Shown in pieces: positions 20,351 to 34,492 of a stretch of 64,000 nucleotides of DNA. The stretch comes from Homalodisca vitripennis. Taxonomy: Eukaryota; Arthropoda; Insecta; Hemiptera; Cicadellidae. The notes under the pieces were generated by a model that did not search any database, was not told where the DNA came from, and saw only the letters and a list, made by a program, of their open reading frames with translations. The position numbers and the translations under genes are program-made. Within the stretch, counting starts at the first letter, position 1, and every line of letters starts with the position of its first letter. The stretch is from assembly GCF_021130785.1 (NCBI RefSeq), contig NC_060213.1:64456001-64520000 (forward strand). The letters are read 5' to 3'.

Positions 20351-23260
20351 TAAGTTCCATCACAACAGTGTAACTCGAACTGGTCTAAAGCTTTACATTT
20401 TACAAAGAAAATACACACAAACAGATGGACAACCAAACAAGCATACATTATACAAAACTTCTTGCATATTGTGACTTCACAAATCATCTGATGAAGTTCA
20501 ATTAAGTAATTCTGTAAACTCTGTATGTAAATAAATTGAACACAACTTTCAGCATGACTATAATCAGCAATTATGGGTAATTTCCAAAAGGGTGTTTTCA
20601 TATTCCGAGATATATTTTCTGCATTCGGGTACTTTATAATAAAAATCTTAGCCTAAAAATAAGAAAATGGATAGGAAAGGAAGATAAACAACAACATGGT
20701 TTTCTTATAGTGTCTCATTCATTGTAATAACTCACTGTATACAATATGTACATTCCTTAGAATAAGTGACAAGTACCCTTTATGATACTTAGAAATTATC
20801 GGTTGGTTCCCGGAGGAGTTCAATAATATTTCATCATAGGTTCATACAATATTCTTGACGAACAGATTTTAGGGAAACATAAAAATATTAATCCAACTGT
20901 ACAACAAAGTGAGGCTTAACTCAATTTTGAGGTACTTGACAGTTTATGTTTTCAAATCTGCGTAATTTTTACCCTAATGCTGTAATGTGAAGAATTTTGC
21001 TAACAGTTTTATGAGAGTGCTGAATTTTTATAAACTTTTTAGATTCACAGTTTAAGTAGTTGAAAGAGAAACTTAATTCTTGAATATTTATAAATTAGTT
21101 AAAGCAGAGCAATGAATAAAACATCTTTTATAACATTAAATTTTGCTTGATTTACATATTTGGTAAAAACGCTGACAATAAAAACATATATACTACGATG
21201 AAAACAAATTGAACTCCCTCAAGAACGATATAAATCATTACCTAAATGTTGTTTTGCAAAGTGTAAACCCCCACAAATCCAATGTTCCACAACATAGTGA
21301 CTGAAAATAATCACAGGAGAAACGCAACTTGTACACAATTCCGTAAAAAAGCATACAGTACTCATACACAGCCGTGTGAAAGGAAAACATACAGAACGGT
21401 GTAAAAAAACATCAGACAATCAATTTATAGTTGACATGAGGCAGTGAGAGCCAGCGGCTCTGTCAACGTGGCAATATGTACACAAAACTACATAATGTTC
21501 ATCAATATTCTAGAGAACTGAACCCATTTCTACTAGATAACCAACAATAACGTATAAGTGTAATGTTTCGCAAAGAATTTATCTGATAGCAAACATGGAC
21601 AGCATCAGCTGCTCAATGGATATACATAGAGACAGAAGGATTCAGGGCACATAGAACTATTCGAACCAATAACAAAAACATCATTGCAAACTCATCAAGG
21701 GTTATAAATAGTCAGTGGATTTGGATTTTAAAATTGTTTAACGTGTTTGTTCCAGATGAATCCTTTATTTTTTACCTCTAATAAAATAGATATTAAAGTA
21801 TTTAAAGGAGCCTTGTTAACAGGTAAGAACACAGATAAAAACATAAACTCAAGTTTAAAATCACTAACTGCTCATTATATAACAACGGAGATAGAGCACA
21901 TCAATTCAATTCAATTCAATTATTTTGTATGCAGTACAATTTTTATAATAACAGTTCAGCTTTAAATTAATCGGTCTAAGTTTTCTATTTACATTTTTCA
22001 ACACTAAATAATTTTTAAATGAGGCCTAAACTAAAGAAATACCTAAAAAATATTAGAACAATGTTATTTTGTATTGAGCTTCAAAATAATTTCTGGAGAA
22101 AATTAGTACAGCACTTAAAAATATTAGGACACACGTACAAAATAATAAACAGGTTTTCTTTTTGTTATTGGTTCAAACATATCCACACTGACAATAGAAA
22201 ATGCCAACAGAAATATACAATTCAATGAAGAATAATAAATTCATGTTGCTGAGAAACAGCATGAAATCGAGTCACAACTTATTTTGAGTGACTACCTCGG
22301 ACAACATGTTAGTCATCAAGTTATAGTTGTGGACCGTTTGTGAAGTTTGTACTAAAATTAAACTTACTATATAAACATTACAAATAATATCTCAAATATA
22401 TGACATCTACTAGTAACTTAATTAAAATACAGATTTTAACAACATCTTATAAACTTTATTTTTACATTAATTTAGAATTATTTAGAATTCTATGTCAATT
22501 TAAACTGTACACTCTATGAAACCAAAGGGTTAGCAAGCAAACAAAGTTAAAATTTTGCTCTCCTACTATCTATTCCCACTTTTAGAATCGAAGTGGTGTT
22601 TATATACTGGAGATAAAGGTTTTATTTAAGTTGTTTTTATGTAAGTGAAATTTATTAAAATTTAAAGCGCAGTATATAGTTACAAACGTAAATACGCGGC
22701 CTTCAACTGAATACTTATACGAGGTGCTTTAAAGTACAAACTTCACCTTAAAGTGCAGCAGATACCAAGAAAAATAAACTATTCCTACATTAAAACAATT
22801 GTAGTTATTATCGTTTAAAATATGATTGTTAGAATGTGATTAGAATAGTGAGAAGAGGGAGGAGTGATAGCCTTGTTATTGTTATTGCTTACATTGCGGC
22901 AAAACTTTAAAACTCTCTTAGAATATGCTTAGTGTTTAATTTAAAAAAAAACTCTCCTCCACAAAACGATAAACGGAATTCCCAACCAATTTACTGGATA
23001 TCGACAAACAAATTGAAGCGACTCAACGTAAACACTAATCCTTACTATGACATAGAATTACAAAAATGACATGTTATCATTGAACCAAGTATTTGGCACA
23101 GTCCTCCAACCCCACAACAAATTATGGTTTAACATCGTATAATCTTCCTACAAACGATAAACTACAATTCAATGTCTTTTTTTACTGGTAGAGTTTTTAT
23201 TCCTTATTTATATACGTGAGCATTTGGTTTGTTAGATTTTAGAGTCTAAGTAAAAAAAAT
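20350..23260. other. AT-rich stretch, no gene recognised
   Basis: Short open frames only, with no family resemblance. A small CAATT tandem run lies near 21900-21920. It could in principle be distal 3' untranslated sequence of the minus-strand gene, but nothing here shows that. Confidence 0.4.
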
Positions 23261-23264
23261 TGTC

Positions 23265-23455
23265 CTGTAGTCGGTACGCTACACTCGTGGGTCGCGAGCG
23301 CACGTTCCCAGTAGTCTTAGGCCACACTGAACCAGCGTAGGATGAGTGTCGTCGGTTACTGGTCCGTGACTACGACTACAGATTGAGCGAACTATCCGCG
23401 CTGTCCGCGCACCACTCGCGCACTTCTTGTTCTTACACACACTAAAAACTATCAA
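23265..23455. other. GC-rich patch in AT-rich surroundings
   Basis: About 190 bp are rich in CG dinucleotides (for example CGTGGGTCGCGAGCGCACG and CCGCGCTGTCCGCGCACC), unlike the flanking sequence. No open frame of length is present on either strand and no terminal repeats are evident. It could be a promoter or 5' exon of an unseen gene, a conserved untranslated segment, or transposon-derived sequence. Confidence 0.35.
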
Positions 23456-26400
23456 CAATATGTTAAACCTTTTTAAATAATTAATTTAACGCCGCTATAG
23501 TAGTAGTCGTGATGAACACTCTTCTTTATTAATTTCACTTACCGGCACCAACAAATTTACAAAATAACATCATATTTAAAGCAATTGTTGATCATAATGC
23601 TGAGCCCACTTTTTTGCTGGTGTGTGATGTCAATTCTCAATGGTTTTGTGCACTAATTCATATGGTGTCTAAGTTCAAGCAAAGCCCAATACGGTATTAA
23701 TTTATGTTTTAAAGATTTTTAACACATTCCTCAGCAGAAGCTCCTGTAGTAGAGGATACAATCTTAGTAATAGCTGACAATCTTATACTAGCAATCAAAA
23801 AATTAACATCATATGATTTGACAATTACAATACTAGTACAAAATTGAAAATGCAATGGCCGATAGCAAAAACCATTAAAAAACATTTAGCAAAAAATGGT
23901 TGTAATTGGTACTGTTTTGGCCAAACATTTCCTTCATTTTTCCAGTTTCTCTAATTTTTTTTAACATTGTCATGATTGTATTGTGTCATGGAAAACACAA
24001 TTTAATTTGACATTTTAAAAGAAGTAATTAGTTAAATTACGTGATTATGTGATGTAAGCAGTAAAAAATTAAGACTGACAAAGGCTTTACCGAAGCATAT
24101 CCCTTTTTGCATGGAAGTAGTCATCCCTTCCAATAGGCTATTACTGGAAGTAAAGCATATGATAACCCTAAAAACGTTAATTAATATACACGACAATTTG
24201 TGCTATTATGCGTTGTCTCCGTTAGAGGTTATAAAAATTGAAGCATCACATAAATAAACTATCGTTTGATTGTGCGTACTCTAACTTAAATTGTGCGAGT
24301 GATTTGATTTAGTGAACTCATAATATTGTGCGTTAAAACACTCTATGACGACATCCATCATCCAGCAAGCAGTGGACTCTGTATTACAGTACCCCTGTAT
24401 AGTTGTTAACATATTTCACATTTAAGACTTACAATAGACTACAAATAATTATCTCCTATTTTGTATTCTATACATAGTCAACCGATAATTGCGGTAAGAA
24501 AAGAATAAAACAACATGACAACATCCAAAATAAAAATACAGCCATGTAAAGATTTCTATTGAACAAACTGATCCATAAAGGAAGAACAAAACGAGTATGA
24601 TTTAAATCTAATATAGTTTGATGGCTCAAAATATTAATTATTAAACAAAAGGTTGCATATGTGGTTGCTTCTTACGTATAACAAATCATCACCATGATGT
24701 TTGACTAATACAGAAAATGGATTGGCGCAATTATGTACCATCTATAAATAATTATAGTACAGTGTATACCGTCAATAAAATGACTAAGGGGTGTATAAAA
24801 TAAGTCTACAATGAATATGTCACTTCACACTCTGGTCTGGGTGTTACATATTTCCTCTCATAACAGTTAACTATCTCATTTCGTTACAAAGATATTTCAG
24901 AGTTATACTTTTAATCACGATTGTCAAAACTCATTTTACCAGTGACCTTTTCTCTTTTGGCTAGCCTAAAAAATTTACTACACTGTGGCACATCATTTTA
25001 TTATATGATAACCGATTTATTTGTTATAAAAATACGTGATACAAAATAAATGCAGTATGAATATTGTGAAATAATAAAAGTACAAAAATTACTTTTGTAT
25101 ATATTTTGTAAACCTTATCTCTCATACTATATGTCCCTAATATATTTAATTTAAATTGGCAACAATAAGACCCAAAAACTAAAAAAAATTAATTTAAGAA
25201 GTGTTAGTCTTAAATATATACTTACGTCTTAAATCAGTCAGAATGCAAGGAGAGAACAAAATTATTTTAAATTTATTTTCAACAAGTAGTTATTATTTAT
25301 TAGTTCAAACAATAAGCATTATTTTTAATGAATAAAAATGTGAGTACTGATTTTATATAATAATTCTTCTTTTATTAGTTATCATATCTTACTACATTAA
25401 CTTGACTAATCCCATTGTTTTACAATTTCATAATTAATTCTGCAACAGTCTGCATACATTTTGATTTAGTTTATCGTATTTTATATTTTTAATTTAACCG
25501 TTAATCCTTGAATCACTCTTAATTATCAAGTGCCATAGAACTAGTCATTAAAAACAATATAGCAACCCACAGGGGTGATTAGCAAAAGTGCTGTGTGAAT
25601 TAAAAGAATTTTAAAATGTATACTGCCAGCTTCTCCATTTTGTAAAATTCTGATTTTACCCCCATAAACAATTTAATAACAAGTAAACTAATATTTTTAG
25701 AAAGAGAAATGACTGTTAATTTTCAAATCAATCTAAGAAACATAACGTTTAGAGTAAAGAATAAAAATATTTTCTCATAATAGCTCTTAAGTTTCATTCA
25801 ATGCTTACTACATTTAAAGAACACCCCCCCCCCCCAACTAAAGAGTAATTGTAAATCCAACCCTGAACTTATTTTATTCACAATATTTAAATTGAGGGAC
25901 CTGCTCCTGTATCCTCAGGCCCATCAAAGTCTAAGCCTACTCACTATTTATGTAACACCACACCTTATCTGATATATTCTATCCTTTCTCCTTTCTTTCC
26001 TATCTAAAGATGTTAATCTTAGTTTTATACTTAATATGACATCTAATTAATAGGAGATTGACTAAAATTAAAAGTTTAAATTTCCACTGAATGTTTTTTT
26101 AAACGAAAATCCTGTAGAAGAACCAGCTGTAATAAATTGTAGCAATGCCAAACATCATAGTGACAATTTTATTGATTACACATTTAAAATTATCATAGGA
26201 ATACAATAGATAAAATATTATAGTATGACATGTCTCTGTTAAATTGATTGTTCTATTAATAAATATTTTCTTTTGAACATTATACTTGGTGAAAGCACAA
26301 AAAGCGGTTATAATACTGTTAAAAAAAGCTAAAATTACGACTTAATATATACTAAAGCGTATGTAGCAATTAAATTGCTGAGTTTAAAGAACAATTCGAA

Positions 26401-27130
26401 AATAAAAATTTTAAATGAGATTGTGATATTAAAAATACTTAAATCATAATTATAAAAAGTGCTTGAATAGCAATTATATTCGCAAAGCATTTCACTGACA
26501 ATAAATAAGGAATGCAAATATTTTGTAAAATAACGTTCAGTATCCATTACAAACTATTTAAATACAAAATATACACTGTATTTAATAATTTATTGTTTTT
26601 AGCAAAAAATGACCTGAAATCAAAGGCCATCAATAAATATGTGCCACCAATCAGTTTAAAAATGATTACTATGTCAAAAATACAAATTGTCACCTAAAGT
26701 GAATAGAATTACATACGTAGGTACAGTGACTTAGGTTCATGTTCTTAGTGTAGCCCTCACTTTACCCTATTAATTTAATAATTGCTATTGGCAAAATAAT
26801 ATTTTTCTTACAAATCTTAAAAGGTTTATTTGAAATTTAAAACGTTTATACTACTAAAAGGTAAATTTTTGCCCTTATTTATTTTATATGGTACATTTAT
26901 TTTCTCATCAAATTCGTTTTACTTTCAGAAAGATTTATATCGTTAAATTAAATTTCAACCAATGTATGAGGTTTTCAATGCTATGATTTACCATTCAACT
27001 TTTATTACTTTCATAAATAATAATAATACAAAAAAAACATTACAGTACAAACCACAATATTGATTTTTGACAATACCACTAATTATAATAAAGTATTTTT
27101 CTAGTCTTTATTTGAAATGTAATAAAAAAT
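23456..27130. other. AT-rich stretch, no gene recognised
   Basis: No coding evidence. A run of about 13 C lies near 25826. The remaining open frames are short and AT-driven. Confidence 0.4.
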
Positions 27131-27132
27131 TG

Positions 27133-27172
27133 TTTATTTATAGATATTCTGAATTGCAAACAAGTTTTTATT
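27133..27172 (-). terminator. Candidate polyadenylation signals for the minus-strand gene
   Basis: On the minus strand AATAAA occurs at 27172-27167 and again at 27138-27133, about 190-225 bp beyond the stop codon. The region is AT-rich, so chance matches are expected, and longer 3' untranslated tails are equally possible. Confidence 0.3.
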
Positions 27173-27359
27173 AACAAATAGAAGTTAAAATGTTGAACCT
27201 CCAGTACAAGAAACAAGGGCACAAATTCACCTGTTCCGATATAAATTCGAAATTCGTTAGCACTATTCGACATTGAAAAAAAATAAAACAACAATTGATA
27301 AGTAAAAGAGGAGCGTGACGCCACACCGCACCGCGTCACAGTTCACTCCCTGCCCCGTA

Positions 27360-27591
27360 TCAATGTTTGTACTCGGGGTACCGTTTTGGGCGTATGAGAG
27401 CGCACCGTTCTGAGGAGTCTAGCGTGTCTTGAGAGGAGCCTTCGTCGGTGGGCAGGGGCACGGGAGGGCGGTCTGGCGAGCTCTCCCCGCTGTCCAGTGG
27501 CGAGGGGAGGGGCGGGGACTGCTCCGGGACCCCCGCCACAGCCTCCATACTAGCCGATCGGACTAGCCGTTGAGCTTGAATAAAGTCATCA
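27360..27591 (-). CDS. Last coding exon: C-terminal 76 residues of the receptor tail
   Basis: The acceptor is CTTGTCTTCTAG and the exon enters in phase 2, matching the donor of 34318-34492. It reads DDFIQAQRLVRSASMEAV, then a Pro/Ser-rich stretch with two SH3-ligand-like pieces (SPPLPSP and RPPVPLP), then a Ser/Asp-rich part and the end RPKRYPEYKH before TGA. RSAS is a plausible basophilic kinase site. GC content and CG dinucleotides are well above the flanks, as in the other exons. The last residues do not form a classic PDZ ligand. Downstream is AT-rich non-coding sequence. Confidence 0.85.
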
Positions 27592-28369
27592 CTAGAAGAC
27601 AAGGTAATGTATGTCGCGACGCACTACAACACAGGACGCTGAGCACTCCACAACAAATCCAAATGCCAAAATTTACTGGCATTATCATGCCCAAGTAAAG
27701 GTAAAAATTGTAAATCCAAAAGACAAAATAAAAAAAAAACAACTAAGTGAAATCAATAAACATAATGTGTGTTTAATTTTATTTTATAACAATATTGAAA
27801 CTAAATTATCAGTTCACTTTGTTTAGAAAATTTTGTTAATCCCTCTTTCTTTTATATAGTATTTATTTTTAAATATTCGTATGAAAACAAGACAGGAAAA
27901 ATCCTTTTAATGTTTTTATGATTGTATAAATAATCAAAACTAAATAAATATATGCAAAGTATTTGTGTATTGTTATCACATTTAATACAGTTTAATGTGT
28001 ATGAAATAATTTAAGTTGGATACTATACATAGAATAAAATATAATCGCTATTAGAGTCAGAGTTTTCCACAATTTAATTTAATGATGAGTGAAAAATATC
28101 TATTACATTATTATGGTTGACATTAAACATAGATCATTAAATATCAAGGTTTAAAAATGTATGCAGCTGAGCAAGATATTTAAAGGGTATAAACATAATT
28201 TTATATTTGAGAACATAATCTACATATTTTAATTTGTGTTAAAAACTAAGCAAAATATTTTATTCAGTGTGAAATAATTAATATAAACATAGAATATATT
28301 ACTGTTGAGGTATGTGTTATTGTGGTCAATTAAGATGTTAAACCATTTCAAATATGGAGGTTTTATATA

Positions 28370-29309
28370 CAAGGTGTTTGAAAAATCTGGGTACGGCATA
28401 ATATTTTACAAACCATAGCAGATAACATCTATAAACTTTGCACAGTGTCATATGCCTATGTAAACTATTTTTCCTTGCTATTACCATGACATGCCAACCA
28501 TGGGGGGACGGCCCACAGAGGAAAACATGGACATCTTAAATTATAGCATGGGTCGAGTGATACTTCATTATTGAAAGAGCTCACTTATTAGAGTTGAATG
28601 CCGCGAACCGCATCTCAAAAGGTTTATCTAATCAGAAATGGCGGGTTGTTTTAGGTACACATTGTGAAGTACATTATGCGCTGCCATTTTTGACTGGATC
28701 GTCGTATTCTGATGCGGTAGGTTCCATTGGTTTCACTGATTAGTATTTATAAAAAAATAACAAAAAAATTTAATTCAAAAATTAAGTGGTAAGTTAATTA
28801 TTTCACCAACAAAGAACAATGGTAGAACTTAATTAATTCATAAACATAAAGACGACGAATTCATTTAGTTTTATTTATTGTGTTATAAATTTATGACAAA
28901 ATTAGCTAATTAAAAAAATTAAAAAGTGGAAACACATCGGTTAGTAGAGTGAAACGCCGCCTACCGCATCAGAATACGACGATCTAGTCAGAAATGGCAG
29001 TGCATAATGTACTTCACAATGTGTACCTAAAACAACCCGCCATTTCTGATTGGATAAACCTTTTGAGATGCGATTTGCGGCATTCAACTCTACTAAGTGA
29101 GCTCTTTCAAATGAGGTATCACTCGACCCATGCTTTAATTTAAGATTTCCATGTTTTCCTCTGTGGGCCGTCCCCCCATGGTTTGCATGTCATGGTAATA
29201 GTAAGGAAAAATAGTTTACATAGCCATATGACAATGTGCTAAGTTTATAGATGTTATCTGCTATGGTTTGTAAAATATTAAGCCGTAACCAGACTTTTCA
29301 AACACCTTG
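28370..29309. mobile_element. Long-inverted-repeat element of 940 bp
   Basis: Two arms of about 350 bp (28370-28722 and 28958-29309) are inverse copies at roughly 95% by eye. They start CAAGGTGTTTGAAAA and end TTTTCAAACACCTTG. About 235 bp of unrelated AT-rich sequence forms the loop. TATATA flanks both sides, which may be a target duplication (TA or longer) but cannot be told from local AT repeats. There is no transposase frame, so it would be non-autonomous. It lies in the intron between the last two exons. Confidence 0.9.
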
Positions 29310-32300
29310 TATATATTGTTTAATTTGTAACTGTTTAGTTTGTGAGGTCTTTAGAAAGCCAGGCTGTATTGTCATCAGACAATTCACAAAAGTAAGTATT
29401 AAAAATGTTGAACTATGTTTTGAAATGCTAAAAGCTAATAAATAAACTCAAATTATTTTTTAATATAAATCCAATGATACCAAATTAATACCCTGTATGT
29501 AATTGATTGTGAAATTGAGAAAATGTTTATGCCACGAGTTACAACAACTGCACAAACAACTTAACCGTGCACGTGAAGCACTATCTAGTATCTAGGACTG
29601 GTTTAAGCACACCAATCAGACATATACATCAGAAAGTAAGAAAAATTTAGAAAATATTCTAATCAACACAATAATTTTTACATTTACTAAATTCTGTGAT
29701 ACAACACACAAAATCAAAGATATATTTTCAAACGACTAAAGCAATTAAAATTAAATAAATAAAATATAATAAAGAAAAGTGATTTTGAAATAATAAAAAA
29801 TAAAATCTACTGACTATATAAAATATTACTAATATTTAAAGTATAATGAAACAAAACATTTTAATGCAATCATAGTACTAAAAAGAAAATTAATAAAAAA
29901 AGTGTTGATGCGTGCTGAATTGAATGTTTTTCTTCAGTCATGAAGTATCCAAAAAGTCAAACACCAACAAGGGACGTCAAATCAAAAATGGGTATAATAC
30001 AAAAGAAGAAAAAACCAAATTATAAGTAATTACGTTTTTGTTGTGGAGGACCAGAATCACGCCCACAACCACGAAAACTGCACAAAAAACAACACACAAC
30101 TGAGCAACCAGTAAACATGTGAGGAAAGCAACTGAGCTAGAGCAGAAGGGAAGATAAAAATATAAAACAGCGATTTCAGATATTCACACTGTAATTTAGT
30201 GTAGAAATATTACATTTTTTTTACCAAATGAAAAAGATTATGTGGAACACATCTATAATTGCCAACTTTGCAATTTCTGTTTGGATTTTTTAATAATTTG
30301 AAGTAGCTAAAAATGCAACTTTTATGGTTGTGAGTCCCTTAAACTAAACTACGCATGCCAAAGTATTAAGTCCATTGAGACATACATTTTAATGTTATAT
30401 TTATTTTTATATTTTAAATAACAAAGGAGAAAACATTCTCCTTTTCTAGCCTTACTCTGCCCTTTTTCTGAAGCCTGCAAGATAATCTTAACAAATAAGA
30501 GTAAGAGGGAGAGCCGGTTCTGTACAAATGGAAAGTATTCAAAGTTCCAACTAAGGATAAGATATAAACCATTGCTATCTTTTCAGATATAAAGTTGAAG
30601 TCTTACACAATGAAAACAATGGCTTTCACCAGTTAAAACTGACTTTATACATTTTACATTATTGGCAAAATGGCATTCGGCTGATATGACAACCAGTTTT
30701 GGATCGAGAACAGGTGGCTGGGACAGTTAATGGAGTCTAGCTGCTATCTGATGTTCATTAAACATTATATCATCAGTTTTACGATCTCCACAACAGAAGA
30801 CGATAACTTCCCATTGGGTTAAGTACTCATGTGGGGTACCGCATGAGTTTTTCATGAAAAGGCAGACAGTAATCACAATAAATGGTAGATCATATTATCA
30901 AATATTAAGACTTGTTTGGATGTGAGCTTAAGCGCTATTGAAGTGTAAAATAGATTCCTAATAAAAGCAAATGGAGTGACATTCTATGCTTAAGAGAATA
31001 AAGAACCTCAATGGTTTTAAATTTATGATTTGAGACTTAAAATAAGCTGTCAAATGCTGAACGGAATGGTGAGATACAAACGAGGAAGACTGGTATTGAT
31101 GACAGATCATAGGCATCAAAGAGTTAGAGGAGATGGACTTTTACAGCCAGAAAGAGGTCAAGTTCCTGTGGTCAGGTTTGGAACCTAGAATTCCTCCTTA
31201 GTTAAAAAAAAAGTTGTGAAGAAGTAAGTTACAACACTCTGACTAAAGACAGTGACAATTTTTAGTAGACCCTTTGGGGAAAACAATTCCTTTGATCTTG
31301 CCCAAAGAAACATCAGTATGATGATAGAAATATTTACTGGCCATGGACTCTCCGAAAATGTTTTAGGAGAATAACTGAGCGATTCACAAGTCTGTGGATA
31401 TGGCAGTAAAAAGGAATAGCCAGCGGAATATTGCTGGTACGAATATCTAGTCATCTCCAGCAACGGCAGTTTTGGATTGGAAAAGCTTGTAAGCTACACC
31501 AATGATGGTAAAGTCCGGGTGTAAAGTATACCGTACACTCGAACATGTGAGAGGCAGACCCCGTCACAGTGATATGGTCTGCAAGCCAAAACCTTCTCCT
31601 TTCTCAATGAAAGACTTAAATGACTGATCTTGCTAATAAGTTTTATGAATAATATAGAAAGCTTTTAAAAGCAAAATAATGAAAAACAGAAAATAATAGC
31701 TAAACAAGCTTGTAAATGTGCTTTAGACTTCTGGCAGTATGAGGAGTTACCTCGTTGTCAGTAATTTGGAATAGGTTTGCGTAGTTTAATTAAGTTAAAA
31801 AACAGCTCATTAACATAGTGAACAATTAACTTATATTTAAATTAAATGTTTTCTTTATTAAGTATTTCTAATAGGCCATCTCCCTTAGTGATAGAAATTA
31901 GCTTTTAATACTTAATTCATTTTAGGACATAGTGGTCTTTTTTACATATTCTGGTTCTATCTAAACAAAACATTGTTAGGTAATGATTTAGAAAAGTAAA
32001 AACTTACAATACTAATACAAGGTAATCCTCCTGAAAATTAAGCAAAAAAATTTTAAAACCAAAATTTGAGAAATAAATTATTAGGTTTCACTATGTTTAA
32101 CAAATAACAAAAAATTTGATTTTATAAGGGGATAAGTATGAATTGGTGTAACTCATCAACTGTGCAGGACTCAACAACTGGAAAAGTTCTTATTTTTGTT
32201 CGGGTGACTAAAATTTTGTCTCTTAATTACCAGTATTTTTAACTTCACAAGGCCTTCAAATAATACAGGTATACATATTGATTGATCAATTAAACTCTTT

Positions 32301-33400
32301 ATTAAGACAGGCGAGGTTAGAATCATTTACTTACTGACATGTGCTTTTATTTTTCTTCCCTGAGAAGATGAATATCAGGTAATTGCATCATAAAGCAAAT
32401 TTTTACACCAACAATTGAAGCATTAAAGTAAACAATGAGAGGAAATCTACTTCATATAACTTTGGGTGTAATATTATGTAAAGCAGGAATGAAATATAGA
32501 TCTACGTAATTGAATCAACCAGAAGTGTGTATGAAATTTAAATGAAACCCCAAATAAAATCACTCTCCTACCAAACTCTTTCCCCCTTACTCTTTAAGTT
32601 TCACTCTAAAGAAACATAGTAGGAATTTGTGTATGCATGCGTGCGTGTGTATCTCAATAACAATTTCTAAAATGAGCTAGATGGTTAACATCTCAACACA
32701 ATATTATAGTACTATAAAAGTCTCTAATATATTATTCAGTATAAAAATGAATGGACATAATTGTTATTGTGGCATTATATTTGAAAAAAAACCAGTAAAA
32801 TTTGTAACATGTGATCTGTTTATTACCTTACTGAATAAAAAAATGCATCTAAGACATAAAGTTGCTTTTTCCTGTACCTATTTCACTGAGTTTGTCAAAT
32901 GCTATATTTTATTTTGGCAGTTTAAGGACTACAACATTCAGAATAATTGACAGTGCCCTATCTAGGCTAAAGAGAACATCAAATGGGGGTAAAAATATAT
33001 ATTTTTAAAGAAAAAAGAACTAATTGTTATTTATATTTTCATGAAATGAGTTTTCTACTACAAAATTAAATGTATTATAAGTGGTTTGAAATGGATGCTA
33101 GGAAAGTTTTCCAATTTTAAGAAATAGGTAGCTGCAGATTCCTGCAGGCACATGCTCATCTTAGTATTATTTGTTGATGAGCTGTGGTGTACAGAAGTAT
33201 TCACAGTAGTGTCAAGATCAAAGTTTAAGTTCAGGGCAATTTTTCACTGCGCCTTTACTCAAGGGTCAGAAGAAATGTTTCTCTACTTGGAGATGATAGT
33301 CACAGCATTACCATACTCAGGTGGTATTGCGTTTGGCAATGGAAATTTCAACGTGGAGGGTGCTTCAAGGTTATGTAGGCCACTTATATCTGATTCCAAG
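29310..33400. other. Intron sequence, nothing recognised
   Basis: This is AT-rich intron between the exons at 27.6 and 34.3 kb. Open frames here (for example 31185-31463 and 33152-33415) show no domain and no supporting splice signals in phase with the gene. Confidence 0.45.
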
Positions 33401-33404
33401 GATG

Positions 33405-34050
33405 ACTGCTGTTAAGAAAATCATAGAGGAAGACAGGTGTCTCACTGTCAGATAGAAGACATCTTGGGCATTGATGCACCAGTAGTTCATCTATTCTACA
33501 TAATCACCTTCAAGTACATCAAATTTCTTCACTCTGGGTACCCCATTCAATACAATATGGGGAGAAGATGGCTGAGCAAGTAACATGGAGTAAAAAAGGA
33601 AAATTTGAGTATGTAAACATGAGAGATTTGACCTCAAGTCTAAAAATTCAGGTCTGTTAAGAAAGAATGTTGGCCATATTTTTCAGTGTGAGAGGAATGC
33701 TGACATAAAGTTATACAATCACTACAAAACTTTCATCTAAAGTCAATAGTGGATACACTGTATCATCATCACAACAATGCTCCAGCACACTGCTTGAAGG
33801 TCTAATGATACTGGAAATTTAAGTGGTGGAAAATCTTCCCTACAGAACTGACCTTGCTCCAAGTGAATGTATGATGCTTCCTTGTGCCAAGAAGGAGGTG
33901 GTTTAATGATTATGGCGAACCTTTGGAGGTGTGGAATGACAAGTGTTTCAGCTCCCAGAAGGGAAATGGCATTTATTTGAAGGTGCATGGGCTTTAATAG
34001 ATAGAGAGGTGTATTTTCATGCAGTGGACAAACTTAAAACATTGTGAAAA
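33405..34050 (+). pseudogene. Mariner-type transposase fossil
   Basis: The start reads RQIEDILGIDAPVVH with a following LHSGYP piece, the helix-turn-helix region of mariner transposases (family pattern RQIEEELGIS...VH...K-CARWVP). Near 33765 the text reads HHHNNAPAH, matching the HDNAPAH block that carries the second catalytic Asp (here Asn). Near 33848 another frame reads TDLAPSECMMLPCAKKEVV, matching the YSPDLAP-D-FLFPKLK block; the third catalytic Asp position reads Glu. Many stops and frameshifts show an old insertion. It sits in the last intron, antisense to the gene. Confidence 0.75.
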
Positions 34051-34317
34051 ATAAAGTCACAATGCAGAAAAACTTTCTTAGTCTCCTTTGTATATTGAAC
34101 TTTGCATGTAAATGATAAATTTAGACATATTTCTTTTCATTTTTCCACATTTTCTAAAATACACAGTATTTTGAAACACTCCAAATATGCTTTAGATAGA
34201 TAGAATTGCATAAAAAATAGCACAATATTTAAATTTACAGTAAATACTTAACTTTTAAGAATTCTGTCAATGAAACCCATCTCTAGCCTAGACAGGGCAC
34301 TGCTGGGGGATAGTTAC

Positions 34318-34492
34318 CTCTCGCTGTCGGGGGTGTCCGCGGGGCAAGGGGCGGGCCCCCGCTCCGTGTCGGCGGTCTCGTAGATGCCCTCCTCCTCTGC
34401 GAGGTGGTAGGGGGCGGGCCCGCGGCCACTCGGCTGCCGGTACCCGCCCGTAGACGAACCTCGCATCCTCCTCCCCTCTTCGTAGACGACTG
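34318..34492 (-). CDS. Receptor tail exon with GIYETAD tyrosine motif
   Basis: The frame reads VVYEEGRRMRGSSTGGYRQP, then a Gly/Pro/Arg-rich part, then YHLAEEEGIYETADTERG, and ends in phase 2 (AG before GTAACT). This frame is chosen because only it joins the last exon in frame; the alternative frame would hit TGA at once. The two tyrosines in acidic context (VVYEEG and GIYETAD) are candidate SH2-binding phosphosites. The acceptor, TTTGTCAG, enters in phase 1, whereas the exon at 40.3 kb leaves in phase 2. GC content is about 65-70%, far above the surroundings. Confidence 0.8.
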
